Source of the DNA: Daejeonella sp. H1SJ63
GTDB taxonomy: Bacteria > Bacteroidota > Bacteroidia > Sphingobacteriales > Sphingobacteriaceae
DNA: 64,000 nucleotides
Direction: 5' to 3'
NCBI RefSeq assembly: GCF_029360775.1
Contig: NZ_JARKMZ010000028.1
Span: 620,001-684,000 of the forward strand
Of this stretch, positions 1-9,019 are shown in pieces (the stretch's first letter is position 1; each line of letters starts with the position of its first letter). A model generated the notes under the pieces. That model was not told the DNA's origin. It did not search any database and saw only the letters and a list, made by a program, of their open reading frames with translations. Position numbers and translations under genes: made by a program.

Positions 1-501
1 GTTATAAAGCATTCTTGATCCTGAGGCCCATTCCAGCATATTCATGATATGCTCCCGGTCACGGAAACACCACAAAAACGGAGTAAAGGCGCCAATATCA
101 ATGCCATAGGTTCCGATTGCAATAAGATGTGAAGCAATTCTGTTCAGCTCACAAACCAGAACCCTGATATATTCAATTCGTTTTGGAATATCCTTATCGA
201 TGCCTAACATCCGCTCAACTCCCATAACATAAGCATGGTCATTGTTCATAGATGCCAGATAATCCATCCTGTCGACAAATGGGATAATCTGCTGATAGCT
301 CAGACTCTCGCAATGCTTTTCAAAGCACCTGTGGAGGTACCCCATATGGGGGATAACCTCTTTAACTATTTCACCATCTGTGATCAACTCAAGCCTTAAT
401 ACGCCATGTGTAGACGGATGCTGAGGCCCCATATTAATGATCATCTCTTCGGGCTGGAGATTCTCTGTTAAAAGATCATATCTGGTTTTGTTTACCTGCA
501 T
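1..501 (-). CDS. nuoD: NADH-quinone oxidoreductase subunit D (NuoD), N-terminal part, cut by window edge
   Basis: This is the first 167 codons of the 49-kDa-type subunit of respiratory complex I. The subunit sits in the peripheral arm and helps form the quinone site at the membrane interface. The start is the ATG at 499-501, 26 nt after the nuoC stop. The motif [10 protein letters not shown] is at residues 24-33, and GYLHRCFEK follows at about 54-62; both are hallmarks of NuoD and the related hydrogenase large subunit. The reading frame runs off position 1 without a stop, so the C-terminus and presumably nuoE onward lie outside the window. It is a stand-alone NuoD, not a NuoCD fusion. It lies in the same direction as nuoC and pdxH and is probably co-transcribed with them. 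Confidence 0.95.
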   Translation of the reverse strand, partial: MQVNKTRYDLLTENLQPEEMIINMGPQHPSTHGVLRLELITDGEIVKEVIPHMGYLHRCFEKHCESLSYQQIIPFVDRMDYLASMNNDHAYVMGVERMLGIDKDIPKRIEYIRVLVCELNRIASHLIAIGTYGIDIGAFTPFLWCFRDREHIMNMLEWASGSRMLYN

Positions 502-527
502 GATTTGGATTATGGTTGGGTAAATGC

Positions 528-1028
528 TCAGTTGATTTTTATTCCTTTATATTCTTCAGCTGCCTGGTAGTCTTTTCTCAGAGGATAACCCTCCCAATCA
601 TCAGGTAAGAGTATTCTTCTCATATCAGGATGTCCCTCAAACCGGATTCCAACAAGGTCATAGGCTTCGCGTTCGTGCCATTCGGCGGTATGCCAAACTC
701 CGGAAACGGAATGAAAAACAGGAAGGTTCTCCGAATTTCTGCTATGCTCCTTAACTACTTTTAAAACCAGTTGCCGGTTATAGGGAATAGAAGCAAGATG
801 ATAAACAACAGAGAATTTATTACTCTCAATTCCATGGTCTATACCGCTCAGACATGAAAGAAAATCAAACCAGGTTTTTTCATTGTCCCTCAGTTCTTCG
901 CATACTTTAACAATCATTTCCGGATTGATCAGTATTGCAGGCTGCAAGCCTGAAGTTTCGGCATCCATAATTGCATCTGCACCAAACTTATCAGTTAAGA
1001 GGGTCTTTATTTCATCAAAAGTCATCAT
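528..1028 (-). CDS. nuoC: NADH-quinone oxidoreductase subunit C (NuoC)
   Basis: This 166-residue protein is the 30-kDa-type subunit of complex I, part of the peripheral arm that carries electrons from NADH to quinone. The family signature [14 protein letters not shown] is at residues 121-134, followed by RRIL and LRKDY at 150-154. The length fits a stand-alone NuoC. Two adjacent ATG codons (1026-1028 and 1023-1025) could serve as start. It begins 4 nt after the pdxH stop and is followed after 26 nt by nuoD, so pdxH-nuoC-nuoD look like one transcript. In this genome it is separated from nuoAB by about 3.3 kb of unrelated genes. Confidence 0.95.
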   Translation of the reverse strand: MMTFDEIKTLLTDKFGADAIMDAETSGLQPAILINPEMIVKVCEELRDNEKTWFDFLSCLSGIDHGIESNKFSVVYHLASIPYNRQLVLKVVKEHSRNSENLPVFHSVSGVWHTAEWHEREAYDLVGIRFEGHPDMRRILLPDDWEGYPLRKDYQAAEEYKGIKIN

Positions 1029-1032
1029 GCAA

Positions 1033-1686
1033 TCAGGGTGCCAGACGGACTATTTTCCAGCTTTGTTTATCTGCTTTTTTATACACAATTCTGTCATGCA
1101 ATCTGCTCGGGCGTCCCTGCCAGAATTCAATAACCTGTGGTTTTACAAGGTAACCACCCCAGTGTGCAGGCTTAGGTATCGGTTTATCTGCATAGCGCAA
1201 TTCCGCTTCCTTCCAGTTTTGTTCAAGTTCATCTTTGGTTTCAATAACCTGGCTTTGAGGTGAAACAAGCGCACCAATACGGCTTTCTTTTGGTCTGCTG
1301 TTAAAGTAACGTTCAGATTCTTCTTTGCTAAGCTTCTCCACAGTTCCCTCAATACGAACCTGACGTCCGAGTTCAGCCCAGTGAAAGACCAGTGCAACAA
1401 CCGGATTTTTGGCAATTTCCTTGCCTTTTGCACTCAGATAATTACTGTAAAACAAGAAACCGCGGTCTTCATATCCTTTTAATAAGACAATACGCGCGCT
1501 CGGCTTCCGGTCAATGCTGGTTGTTGCAAGGGTCATCGCATTCGGCTCATAAATGCCCGCATCCATTGCCTCTTTGAACCATTTACCAAATTGCTTGATA
1601 GGATCTTTTGCGACGTCTCTTTTGGATAGTTTTTCAGAACTGTATTCCTGACGAAGATTCTCTATTGTTTCTTTCTTTACTGACAT
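1033..1686 (-). CDS. pdxH: Pyridoxamine 5'-phosphate oxidase (PdxH)
   Basis: This 217-residue FMN-dependent cytosolic oxidase converts pyridoxine or pyridoxamine 5'-phosphate to pyridoxal 5'-phosphate. The FMN-contact stretch RIVLLKGYEDRGFLFY lies at about residues 65-80. The C-terminal family signature EFWQGRPSRLHDR is at 187-199. Length is normal for the family. It is the first gene of a minus-strand unit that continues into nuoC and nuoD with only 4 nt between pdxH and nuoC, so vitamin B6 salvage and complex I expression appear to be coupled here. A TAAGTTTG promoter element lies about 45 nt upstream. Confidence 0.96.
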   Translation of the reverse strand: MSVKKETIENLRQEYSSEKLSKRDVAKDPIKQFGKWFKEAMDAGIYEPNAMTLATTSIDRKPSARIVLLKGYEDRGFLFYSNYLSAKGKEIAKNPVVALVFHWAELGRQVRIEGTVEKLSKEESERYFNSRPKESRIGALVSPQSQVIETKDELEQNWKEAELRYADKPIPKPAHWGGYLVKPQVIEFWQGRPSRLHDRIVYKKADKQSWKIVRLAP

Positions 1687-1731
1687 ACTGAGTTTTTATA
1701 ATCTAAAATGGAACAGATGTTATCTATAATG

Positions 1732-1739
1732 CAAACTTA
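1732..1739 (-). promoter_or_regulatory. Candidate -7 promoter element for pdxH-nuoCD
   Basis: On the minus strand this reads TAAGTTTG, a perfect match to the Bacteroidetes -7 consensus TAnnTTTG. It lies about 45 nt upstream of the pdxH start. I see no good -33 TTG at the usual 19-21 nt spacing. It supports separate transcription of pdxH-nuoC-nuoD rather than read-through from nuoAB. Confidence 0.5.
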
Positions 1740-1827
1740 ACAAATGCACCTTGTATTCTCTCATTTCAATTATTATTAGCCTTATTTTGTAAATTAGTAT
1801 GACAATAAACTTATCAAACCATTGAAT

Positions 1828-2391
1828 ATGTTAAGTCCTGTAAAACCTAAAAGTGGGAATCTGCTTGTTTCAGAGCCATTTATGCTGGATCCAAACTTTA
1901 AAAGGTCAGTAGTACTGCTGGTAGAATATGAAACTGCCGGCGCTGTTGGTTTTGTGTTGAATCAGCCCAGCAACCTGTTGCTCAATGATCTGATCGAAGG
2001 GATAAGTCTGCTTGATTTCCCTGTTTATATTGGTGGCCCTGTTGCGAACGACAGTCTGCATTTTGTTCATTGCTGTTATGATAAAATGAACAGTGGAGCT
2101 GAACTTAGGGATGGTATTTATTGGGGAGGAAATTTTGAAACCCTTAAAGTTCTTCTTAAAAACAACGAAATCGGACATGACGAAATCAAATTCTTTATGG
2201 GATATTCAGGCTGGTCTGAGGGTCAGCTTGATCAGGAAATTGAAGAGAATTCATGGCTGGTTAGCAATAAGTTCAATCCGGAAGTGGTCTTTGTGCAGGA
2301 TGAAGAGAACTTATGGCGTGAGGTTGTAATAGGACTTGGCCCCAGATATGCACATATAGCCAACTTTCCTGAAAATCCGCAATGGAATTGA
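1828..2391 (+). CDS. yqgE: YqgE/AlgH family protein
   Basis: This 187-residue protein belongs to the UPF0301 YqgE/AlgH family, whose biochemical role is not established; AlgH was named for an effect on alginate regulation in Pseudomonas. The family hallmark is near the N-terminus: a hydrophobic RSVVLLVEY strand followed by GAVGFVLNQPS. Further on are GGPV and the GYSGWSEGQLDQEI segment, also typical. The start is taken at ATG 1828; a TTG at 1822 in the same frame is possible but less likely. It lies alone on the plus strand between two minus-strand units, converging on purE. Confidence 0.93.
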   Translation: MLSPVKPKSGNLLVSEPFMLDPNFKRSVVLLVEYETAGAVGFVLNQPSNLLLNDLIEGISLLDFPVYIGGPVANDSLHFVHCCYDKMNSGAELRDGIYWGGNFETLKVLLKNNEIGHDEIKFFMGYSGWSEGQLDQEIEENSWLVSNKFNPEVVFVQDEENLWREVVIGLGPRYAHIANFPENPQWN

Positions 2392-2408
2392 GGGAGTATA
2401 TTTTAAGA

Positions 2409-2433
2409 GTTGTACGTTATACGTTGTACGTTG
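2409..2433. repeat. Short TACGTTG-type direct repeats
   Basis: Between the convergent yqgE and purE genes the sequence repeats a TACGTT core three times in about 25 nt (GTTGTACG, TTATACG, TTGTACGTTG). I see no clear hairpin terminator in this 100-nt gap. Similar degenerate arrays occur as intergenic filler in this phylum; no function is claimed. Confidence 0.45.
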
Positions 2434-2491
2434 AAATTATAAGGATGAATGCTTAAGTATTTAGTTTTAAGGTTTGTTATCTCAGCTGAAA

Positions 2492-3004
2492 TTAATCTTC
2501 CATCTCTCTGGCACTTTCAAGTACCTTATTCTTCAATTCCTCTTTGTAATCAAGCAGTCGTTGAGAAAGACTCTGATCGGCAGTTCCTAATATCTGAGCG
2601 GCCAGAATACCTGCATTTTTAGCCGCATTTAATGCTACTGTAGCCACAGGAATTCCGTTTGGCATTTGCAGTATTGATAATACCGAATCCCAGCCATCAA
2701 TTGAATTCGAGGATTTTACCGGTACACCTATTACCGGAATCTGAGTAATTGAGGCAACCATACCCGGAAGATGAGCAGCACCACCGGCACCTGCAATGAT
2801 CACTTTTAATCCTCTGCCTGCCGCTGATTTTGCATATTCAAACATTCTTTCAGGCGTACGGTGCGCAGAAACTACAGTGATTTCAAAGTCAACACCCAGA
2901 TCTTTTAATATGTCAGCAGCATCCTGCATCACATTCAGATCTGATTTACTGCCCATGATTATTCCTACCTGAATATTTTTAGCTGATGATTTTGAATTGC
3001 TCAT
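2492..3004 (-). CDS. purE: N5-carboxyaminoimidazole ribonucleotide mutase (PurE, class I)
   Basis: This 170-residue enzyme moves the carboxyl group of N5-CAIR to give CAIR in de novo purine synthesis. The [12 protein letters not shown] substrate-binding motif is at about residues 18-29, with [13 protein letters not shown] and [12 protein letters not shown] downstream. The coupled PurK shows that it is a class I (bacterial) PurE. It follows purK by 44 nt on the same strand and is presumably co-transcribed. The product acts in the cytosol, probably as an octamer as in the family. Confidence 0.97.
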   Translation of the reverse strand: MSNSKSSAKNIQVGIIMGSKSDLNVMQDAADILKDLGVDFEITVVSAHRTPERMFEYAKSAAGRGLKVIIAGAGGAAHLPGMVASITQIPVIGVPVKSSNSIDGWDSVLSILQMPNGIPVATVALNAAKNAGILAAQILGTADQSLSQRLLDYKEELKNKVLESAREMED

Positions 3005-3048
3005 TTTTAGTATTAATTAGTTTATATATAGATAATTATATTAATTAT

Positions 3049-4188
3049 CTAAGATTTGACTTTAATTGTTTTTTGTACAAACCTTGCCTTTTCTATAGCT
3101 TTTTCCCGATCATCATCCATAATGGTTATATGTCCCATTTTGCGGAAAGGCTTGGTTATCTTCTTGCCATAAAGGTGGATATAAACACCGTCAATTTCCA
3201 GAATATCATTTAGTCCTTCATACTCTGCCGTTCCTTCAAATCCTTTTTCGCCTAAAAGATTGATCATCACTGCATTACTGATTGTACGGGTATCGCCTAA
3301 AGGTAAGTTGAAAATGGCTCTCAGCATCTGTTCATATTGCGAGGTATAGTTGCCTTCAATACTTTGGTGCCCGCTATTATGCGGACGGGGAGCAATTTCA
3401 TTTACTAAAATATCACCTTCAGGAGTAAGGAATAATTCAACCGCAAGTATACCAACGATCTTAAGGTCTTCAGCAACTTTTATAGCTAACTGATCAGCTT
3501 TTTGAAGAATTTCATCACTTAAAGTTGATGGAGAAATTAAAAACTCCACAAGATTTGCTTCCGGATTAAATTCCATCTCCACGCATGGAAATGTTCTGAC
3601 CTTACCATCTTCGTTTCTTGCAACAATTACCGACAATTCCTTTTCGAAATGAATCATTTCTTCAACCAGGCAGGGTTCAGTAAATGCTTTTTCAAGATCA
3701 GCCTCATTTTTGATCACATTTACACCTCGACCATCATATCCATCTCTTCTGAGCTTTTGAATATAGGGGAAAGGTAAATTTGCTTCAAGCAGTTCTTCCT
3801 TATTTTTAAAAAGTCTGAATGAAGCAGTATGGATATCATTTTCTTTGAAAAACTGCTTTTGTATTCCCTTATCCTGTATCAGCCTGATTACACGTGATTG
3901 CGGAAAGACTTTTACTCCTTCTTTTTCCAGTTGCTCAAGCGCGTCTACATTGACCTTCTCAATTTCTATGGTCAGAACATCAACCTTTTTACCGAAATTG
4001 TAGACAGCCTCATAATCTGTTAAAGAACCATGAACAAATTTTTCGCAAAGATCTTTACACGGAGCATGAATATCAGGATCTAAAACGTATGTGGTAATAT
4101 TGAAATTGATGGATTCCTGGATCAGCATGCGTCCTAATTGTCCGCCTCCGAGTATACCTAATTTCAGGTCGCCGTAAAATGCTTTCAT
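3049..4188 (-). CDS. purK: N5-carboxyaminoimidazole ribonucleotide synthase (PurK)
   Basis: This 379-residue ATP-grasp enzyme makes N5-CAIR from AIR, bicarbonate and ATP. The N-terminal nucleotide-fold motif GILGGGQLGRML is at about residues 12-23. The ATP-grasp core contains KLRRDGYDGRGV, and the metal-binding region has VNEIAPRPHNSGH. Length is normal. The start ATG (4186-4188) is preceded by a perfect TAAATTTG element with only 4 nt between them, so the transcript may be leaderless. The purKE unit sits between nuoB and nuoC, which are usually neighbours. Confidence 0.97.
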   Translation of the reverse strand: MKAFYGDLKLGILGGGQLGRMLIQESINFNITTYVLDPDIHAPCKDLCEKFVHGSLTDYEAVYNFGKKVDVLTIEIEKVNVDALEQLEKEGVKVFPQSRVIRLIQDKGIQKQFFKENDIHTASFRLFKNKEELLEANLPFPYIQKLRRDGYDGRGVNVIKNEADLEKAFTEPCLVEEMIHFEKELSVIVARNEDGKVRTFPCVEMEFNPEANLVEFLISPSTLSDEILQKADQLAIKVAEDLKIVGILAVELFLTPEGDILVNEIAPRPHNSGHQSIEGNYTSQYEQMLRAIFNLPLGDTRTISNAVMINLLGEKGFEGTAEYEGLNDILEIDGVYIHLYGKKITKPFRKMGHITIMDDDREKAIEKARFVQKTIKVKS

Positions 4189-4192
4189 AAGG

Positions 4193-4200
4193 CAAATTTA
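4193..4200 (-). promoter_or_regulatory. -7 promoter element abutting the purK start
   Basis: The minus strand reads TAAATTTGCCTTATG, a perfect TAnnTTTG element, 4 nt, then the purK start codon. A TTG lies 21 nt further upstream and could be the -33 element. Because the element is centred near -7, transcription would begin within a nucleotide or two of the ATG, giving a leaderless purKE mRNA. The same 4-nt spacing recurs at nuoA and at three other perfect sites in the window. Confidence 0.55.
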
Positions 4201-4302
4201 GTCCAAATCTCTGAGATTATTCAATTTCATATCCCAATGATCTGAAACAGGATCATGTTTTTTAGGATAAGATATTTGTATATCTTGTTGCTAATAAGTT
4301 TA

Positions 4303-4785
4303 TTAGCTATTCAGAATGCTTTCCTGTTGAATCTTTTTTTGTAGTTCCAGTATAGCACCAATCAGTGCTTCAGGGCGCGGAGGACATCCCTGTACATAAA
4401 CATCAACAGGGATAATCTTATCTACACCTTTTACCACATGATAGCCATGCTGCCAGTAGGGACCACCGCAGTTTGAACATGAACCCATAGATATTACGTA
4501 TTTAGGTTCTGGCATTTGCTCATATAAGCGTTTAATGCGTTCTGCCATTTTAAAGGTAACCGTGCCGGCAATAATGATCACATCCGACTGTCTGGGTGAG
4601 GGACGGGGAAACACCCCGAATCTGTCGAGGTCATAAGTCGAAGCCATTGAGCCCATCATTTCTATGGCGCAGCAGGCAATACCGAAACTCATCGGCCATA
4701 ATGAAGAAAGTCTGGCCCAATTCAGCAGATCATCAATTTTAACTACTACAACTGCTCCGTTTTCACCTTTTAATTCTAAACTCAT
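4303..4785 (-). CDS. nuoB: NADH-quinone oxidoreductase subunit B (NuoB)
   Basis: This 160-residue subunit carries the N2 [4Fe-4S] cluster of complex I, the last redox centre before quinone. The ligands are visible as the tandem pair C38-C39 in [12 protein letters not shown]103 in [12 protein letters not shown] and C134 in [13 protein letters not shown]. The start ATG lies inside the 3' end of nuoA, overlapping it by 4 nt, so the two are translationally coupled. The stop is followed by 114 nt and then purK rather than nuoC, so the usual nuoABCD order is broken. Confidence 0.97.
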   Translation of the reverse strand: MSLELKGENGAVVVVKIDDLLNWARLSSLWPMSFGIACCAIEMMGSMASTYDLDRFGVFPRPSPRQSDVIIIAGTVTFKMAERIKRLYEQMPEPKYVISMGSCSNCGGPYWQHGYHVVKGVDKIIPVDVYVQGCPPRPEALIGAILELQKKIQQESILNS

Positions 4786-5363
4786 GTTGTGGTACGGTTA
4801 AATTTAGGTCTGAATGCAGGCCTGGGAGCCTGGCTTACTATTTGCTCCGGTTCCTGAACAGTTATATCCATGCTGAATTTTTTGATCTTATACTGAGCTG
4901 AATTTAAATTCTCGTAGGCCGAGAGCGGAATACGGGAAGGAGATTTAGAGGGTACCAAATCAGGTTTTATCCAGTTCAGATCTCCTTTTTTCCAGATATA
5001 AACCAGTCCGATCAACAAAATAACGATGAAAACGAACATTTCTCCTAAACTCAGCCATCCCCATCTCGGGTCAGCATTCAGTAAACTTTCCTGTGCAAAA
5101 ACTGTTGCCCAGGGAAATATAAACACCATTTCTACATCGAAAAGCAGAAAAACAAGGGCAATAACATAAAATCTTGAATTAAACTGTATCCAGGAACTTC
5201 CTTTAGGCTCTTCTCCGCATTCGTACGAGCTTAACTTCTCCGGGTTTGGTTTTTTTAATGCAGCAAGGCTTCCCATGAAATAGGTAAACAGCACAAATAA
5301 GATACCCATGATCAGGTATATCAATACTTTGCCGAATTCGCTTATCTGTGAAGGATCATTCAT
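4782..5363 (-). CDS. nuoA: NADH-quinone oxidoreductase subunit A (NuoA) with long C-terminal tail
   Basis: This 193-residue membrane subunit of complex I has three predicted transmembrane helices, at about residues 10-33, 65-90 and 105-127. Family motifs include the [21 protein letters not shown] loop and [15 protein letters not shown]. The protein is longer than typical NuoA: after the KKGDLNW motif about 60 residues follow, polar and rich in Pro, Ser, Gln and Lys, with no obvious domain. The start ATG is preceded by TAAATTTG at a 4-nt spacing. It overlaps nuoB by 4 nt. Confidence 0.95.
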   Translation of the reverse strand: MNDPSQISEFGKVLIYLIMGILFVLFTYFMGSLAALKKPNPEKLSSYECGEEPKGSSWIQFNSRFYVIALVFLLFDVEMVFIFPWATVFAQESLLNADPRWGWLSLGEMFVFIVILLIGLVYIWKKGDLNWIKPDLVPSKSPSRIPLSAYENLNSAQYKIKKFSMDITVQEPEQIVSQAPRPAFRPKFNRTTT

Positions 5364-5367
5364 TGAT

Positions 5368-5375
5368 CAAATTTA
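5368..5375 (-). promoter_or_regulatory. -7 promoter element abutting the nuoA start
   Basis: The minus strand reads TAAATTTGATCAATG: a perfect TAnnTTTG element, 4 nt, then the nuoA ATG. The arrangement matches that at purK and suggests a leaderless nuoAB transcript. Confidence 0.5.
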
Positions 5376-5501
5376 AGCAAATTGAGCAATCAGTTATATT
5401 AAATTGATTATTTCCTTCAGCTTTTTAGTGATTTGTGGATAAGCTTTTTTTGAAATGAGAACAGATAGCCTCAAATTCGCAATCAAATCAGGAAAATTAA
5501 C

Positions 5502-7766
5502 ATGACCTTAAATAAACATAGAAAGATAGCTGATGAACTCTCTTTGACTGAGAAACAGGTAACAGTGACCATCAATCTGCTTGATGAAGGAGGTACAGTT
5601 CCTTTTATTGCCAGATATCGTAAGGAAATGACCGGCAGTCTGGATGAAGTTCAGGTAGCAGCTATTCGCGACAGAATTCAGCAGCTTAATGAACTCGACA
5701 AAAGGAGAGAGGCTATACTGAAATCGATGAAAGAGATGGAGAAACTAACTCCTGAGCTTGAAAAGCAAATAAATGAGGCTGAAACAATGACTATTCTTGA
5801 GGATATTTATCTGCCCTACAAGCCTAAAAGGAAGACAAAGGCTTCAGTTGCCCGTGAAAAAGGTCTTCAGGGACTTGCAGATCTTATTCTGGAACAAAAC
5901 AGGATTGATCTTCATTCAGAAGCTTCCAAATTTATTGATGAAGAAAAAGGTGTTTCTGATATTGAAGAGGCATTGGCAGGAGCAAGGGATATTATTGCTG
6001 AATTTATTGCTGAGCAGCCTGAACTAAGAGCAAGAATGCGCGAATTATTCCTTAATAAAGGTAGTTTTCATTCTAAATTGATTAAAGGTAAAGAAGAAGA
6101 AGGTCAGAAATACAAAGACTATTTTGACTGGACAGAGCCTGTAAAAACAGCTCCTTCGCACCGTATATTGGCTTTACGCAGGGCAGAGAAAGAAATTATA
6201 CTCACTCTTGATATTGAAGTTCCTGAAGAAGATGCACTGATGATCCCTGAATCGATGTTTATTAAGGGTTCGAATGAGTGTTCTGAGCAGGTTAAACAAG
6301 CTGCGGCAGACTCATACAAGAGATTGATCAAACCATCAATGGAAACTGAGATTCGCTTGCTGACAAAGAAACAAGCAGATACTGAAGCAATCCGTGTTTT
6401 TGCTGATAATGCCCGTCAGTTGCTTTTGGCGGCCCCGGTTGGACAGAAAAGAATTATGGCTGTCGACCCGGGTTTTCGTACCGGATGTAAGGTGGTTTGT
6501 CTGGATGATCAGGGACAGCTCATTGAAAATACAACAATCTATCCGCATAACGGAAATAATGCATCAGAAGAAGCAGCTAAAACAGTTAAATTTCTGGTAG
6601 AGAAATGCAAAATTGAGGCCATTGCCATTGGTAACGGAACTGCCGGAAGAGAAACTGAAACTTTTATTCGTGGATTGCAATTAACTGACATTGTTGTAGT
6701 TATGGTAAATGAAAGCGGTGCTTCCATTTATTCAGCTTCTGAAGTAGCACGTGAAGAGTTCCCGGACAAAGATATTACAGTAAGGGGAGCCGTATCTATC
6801 GGCAGACGTTTAATGGATCCACTTGCAGAACTGGTGAAAATTGACCCTAAATCTATCGGCGTCGGACAGTATCAGCATGATGTTGATCAGAATCAGCTTC
6901 AGGCCTCATTGGATGATACTGTGATCAGCTGTGTTAACTCAATTGGTGTTGAACTGAATACTGCTTCGAAGCAGATTTTAGCCTATATCTCAGGGTTGGG
7001 ACCGCAGCTGGCACAAAATATTGTGGAATACCGCAATAAAAATGGTGCATTTAAACGACGTTCAGATCTGAAAAAAATTCCTCGTTTAGGGGATAAAGCT
7101 TTTGAACAAGCTGCCGGATTTCTCAGGATAAGGAATGCAGAACAACCTTTAGACAGCAGTGCGGTGCATCCTGAAAGATATCAGCTTGTTGAGCAAATGG
7201 CTAAAGACCTCAATTGCAAGGTGGAGGATCTGATGAGGGATGAGCAATTAAGAAAGAAGATTAAATTACAGAATTATATAAGTGAAACTGTTGGATTGCC
7301 TACCCTGACTGATATTATGGATGAGCTTGCTAAACCCGGACGTGATCCGCGTGAGCAGTTTGAAGCTTTTAGTTTTTCTGAAGGGATAAATTCAATTAAT
7401 GATCTGCATGTAGGTATGACCCTTCCCGGCATTATTACGAATATTACTGCATTTGGTGCATTTGTGGATATTGGTGTTCATCAGGACGGTTTGGTACATG
7501 TTAGCCAGATGTCTGACAAATTTATCAAAGATCCCAATGAAGTTGTTAAGGTAAGTCAGAAAGTGATGGTAAGGGTTACCGAAGTTGATGTAGCGAGAAA
7601 GCGTATCGCTTTGTCCATGAAATCGGATGAAAAGCGTGAACAAAGAGCTAAACCTGTTCAGAAACCTTCAACTAATTATCAGCAGAAACGACCGGAAAAG
7701 GATAATCAGACACCAGAAACAGATATAGCTATAAAACTTGCTGCTTTAAAGAACAGGTTTTCCTGA
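5502..7766 (+). CDS. tex: Tex-family S1 RNA-binding protein
   Basis: This 754-residue protein belongs to the Tex family, cytosolic nucleic-acid-binding proteins implicated in transcription accessory functions. The N-terminal helical segment has the typical GGTVPFIARYRKEMTGSLDE. A YqgF-like RNase H fold follows, with MAVDPGFRTGCK and IAIGNGTAGRETE, then a helix-hairpin-helix region (YISGLGPQLAQNIVEYR). The C-terminal S1 domain covers about 640-707 and includes GIITNITAFGAFVDIG. The basic, Lys/Gln-rich tail after S1 is about 47 residues long. Length is normal. It is divergent from nuoA, and the flavoprotein gene begins 5-14 nt after it, suggesting co-transcription. Confidence 0.96.
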   Translation: MTLNKHRKIADELSLTEKQVTVTINLLDEGGTVPFIARYRKEMTGSLDEVQVAAIRDRIQQLNELDKRREAILKSMKEMEKLTPELEKQINEAETMTILEDIYLPYKPKRKTKASVAREKGLQGLADLILEQNRIDLHSEASKFIDEEKGVSDIEEALAGARDIIAEFIAEQPELRARMRELFLNKGSFHSKLIKGKEEEGQKYKDYFDWTEPVKTAPSHRILALRRAEKEIILTLDIEVPEEDALMIPESMFIKGSNECSEQVKQAAADSYKRLIKPSMETEIRLLTKKQADTEAIRVFADNARQLLLAAPVGQKRIMAVDPGFRTGCKVVCLDDQGQLIENTTIYPHNGNNASEEAAKTVKFLVEKCKIEAIAIGNGTAGRETETFIRGLQLTDIVVVMVNESGASIYSASEVAREEFPDKDITVRGAVSIGRRLMDPLAELVKIDPKSIGVGQYQHDVDQNQLQASLDDTVISCVNSIGVELNTASKQILAYISGLGPQLAQNIVEYRNKNGAFKRRSDLKKIPRLGDKAFEQAAGFLRIRNAEQPLDSSAVHPERYQLVEQMAKDLNCKVEDLMRDEQLRKKIKLQNYISETVGLPTLTDIMDELAKPGRDPREQFEAFSFSEGINSINDLHVGMTLPGIITNITAFGAFVDIGVHQDGLVHVSQMSDKFIKDPNEVVKVSQKVMVRVTEVDVARKRIALSMKSDEKREQRAKPVQKPSTNYQQKRPEKDNQTPETDIAIKLAALKNRFS

Positions 7767-7780
7767 TATCTTTGATTGGT

Positions 7781-8980
7781 ATGGAAGATCATTTTGATGC
7801 AGTAATTATTGGTGCCGGTGCTTGTGGTTTGATGTGTGCGGTACAGGCAGGTTATTTGGGTAAGAAAACACTTATTCTTGAGAAAAATGAGAAGATAGGG
7901 GCCAAGATCCTGATTTCTGGCGGTGGGCGATGTAATTATACCAATCTCTACACTACTGAATCAAACTTTATTTCTGCTAATCCTCATTTCTGCAAGTCTG
8001 CATTTTCGCAGTTTACAGTGGATGATACCGTTAGCTTTTTCGAGGCAAATGGTATTTTGGGAAAAGAAAAGACACTCGGACAGTTATTTCCTGTTACAAA
8101 TAACGCAAAAGATATTGTGCAGGTTTTCGGGGCGCTTTGTGCAGATCTCGATCAGCAGATTATATGTAATGCTGAGGTCAGTGAGGTCCTTAAAACAGAA
8201 AATGGGAACTTTAAGATCAGCTATAGCCGTGGAGGAAAATTAAAGGAGATCACTGTTCCAAAGGTAGTGATCACCACAGGTGGCTTACCGGTTCAGAAAA
8301 TGGGTGCCACAGACTTTGGTTTAAGGGTTGCCCGGCAATTCGGTCTTAAGATTACAGAAACTGCTCCTGCACTGGTGCCGCTTACAATTACAGGTAAGGA
8401 TGCTGAATGGTATGCCCAGCTTTCGGGGAATTCGATATTCAGCAGGGTTTCCAATGACAGGATCAGCTTTGAAGAGAACATATTGTTTACCCATTGGGGA
8501 CTGAGTGGCCCGGCAATCCTGCAGATCTCATCCTACTGGCGGCCCGGAGAACATATTTCAATTGATCTGCTTCCACATGATAAGATTACTGAACTTATTC
8601 AGAGTCAGAAACTGATTAATGGCCGTAAAACCCTCTCAGGATTATTATCTGATCTGTTTACGAAGAAATTTGCTGATGCACTATCAAAATTTTTACCGGT
8701 TGAAAAGAATCTGGCTTCCCTGACTAAAGAAGATATTCAGAAAATTGACCGGTATATTCATCATTTCGATGTGAAACCTGCAGGTGATAAAGGCTATGAT
8801 AAAGCCGAAGTGATGAGAGGAGGAGTGGCTACCGATGAACTGTCTTCAAAAACCCTTGAGGCTAAAAAAATACCCGGCTTGTTTTTTGGCGGAGAGTGTG
8901 TGGATGTAACCGGATGGCTGGGTGGCTATAATTTTCAATGGGCCTGGTCCAGCGGATTTGTGATTGCACAAAATATTTAA
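7781..8980 (+). CDS. HI0933/YhiN-family FAD-dependent oxidoreductase
   Basis: This 399-residue flavoprotein is of the HI0933 (YhiN) family, for which no reaction is firmly established. The Rossmann FAD motif VIIGAGACGLMCA is at the N-terminus, followed by KILISGGGRCNYTN, a family hallmark. The C-terminal FAD-binding stretch includes LFFGGECVDVTGWLGGYN. Length is normal for the family. The start is set at ATG 7781; a TTG nine bases earlier is in frame. The gene is 14 nt downstream of tex and ends at a strong hairpin shared with the convergent amidohydrolase gene. Confidence 0.93.
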   Translation: MEDHFDAVIIGAGACGLMCAVQAGYLGKKTLILEKNEKIGAKILISGGGRCNYTNLYTTESNFISANPHFCKSAFSQFTVDDTVSFFEANGILGKEKTLGQLFPVTNNAKDIVQVFGALCADLDQQIICNAEVSEVLKTENGNFKISYSRGGKLKEITVPKVVITTGGLPVQKMGATDFGLRVARQFGLKITETAPALVPLTITGKDAEWYAQLSGNSIFSRVSNDRISFEENILFTHWGLSGPAILQISSYWRPGEHISIDLLPHDKITELIQSQKLINGRKTLSGLLSDLFTKKFADALSKFLPVEKNLASLTKEDIQKIDRYIHHFDVKPAGDKGYDKAEVMRGGVATDELSSKTLEAKKIPGLFFGGECVDVTGWLGGYNFQWAWSSGFVIAQNI

Positions 8981-8982
8981 TT

Positions 8983-9018
8983 AAAAAAGGCTGACAAATA
9001 TTAATGCCAGCCTTTTTT
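8983..9018. terminator. Bidirectional terminator hairpin
   Basis: AAAAAAGGCTG (8983-8993) pairs perfectly with CAGCCTTTTTT (9008-9018) around a 14-nt loop. The stem carries a T-run on each strand, so it can end both the flavoprotein transcript and the convergent amidohydrolase transcript. Confidence 0.85.
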
Positions 9019-9019
9019 G

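Noticed and set aside
883-1263. 126-codon plus-strand open frame across nuoC and pdxH
   Set aside because: It crosses the junction of two well-supported minus-strand genes and has no recognisable protein features.
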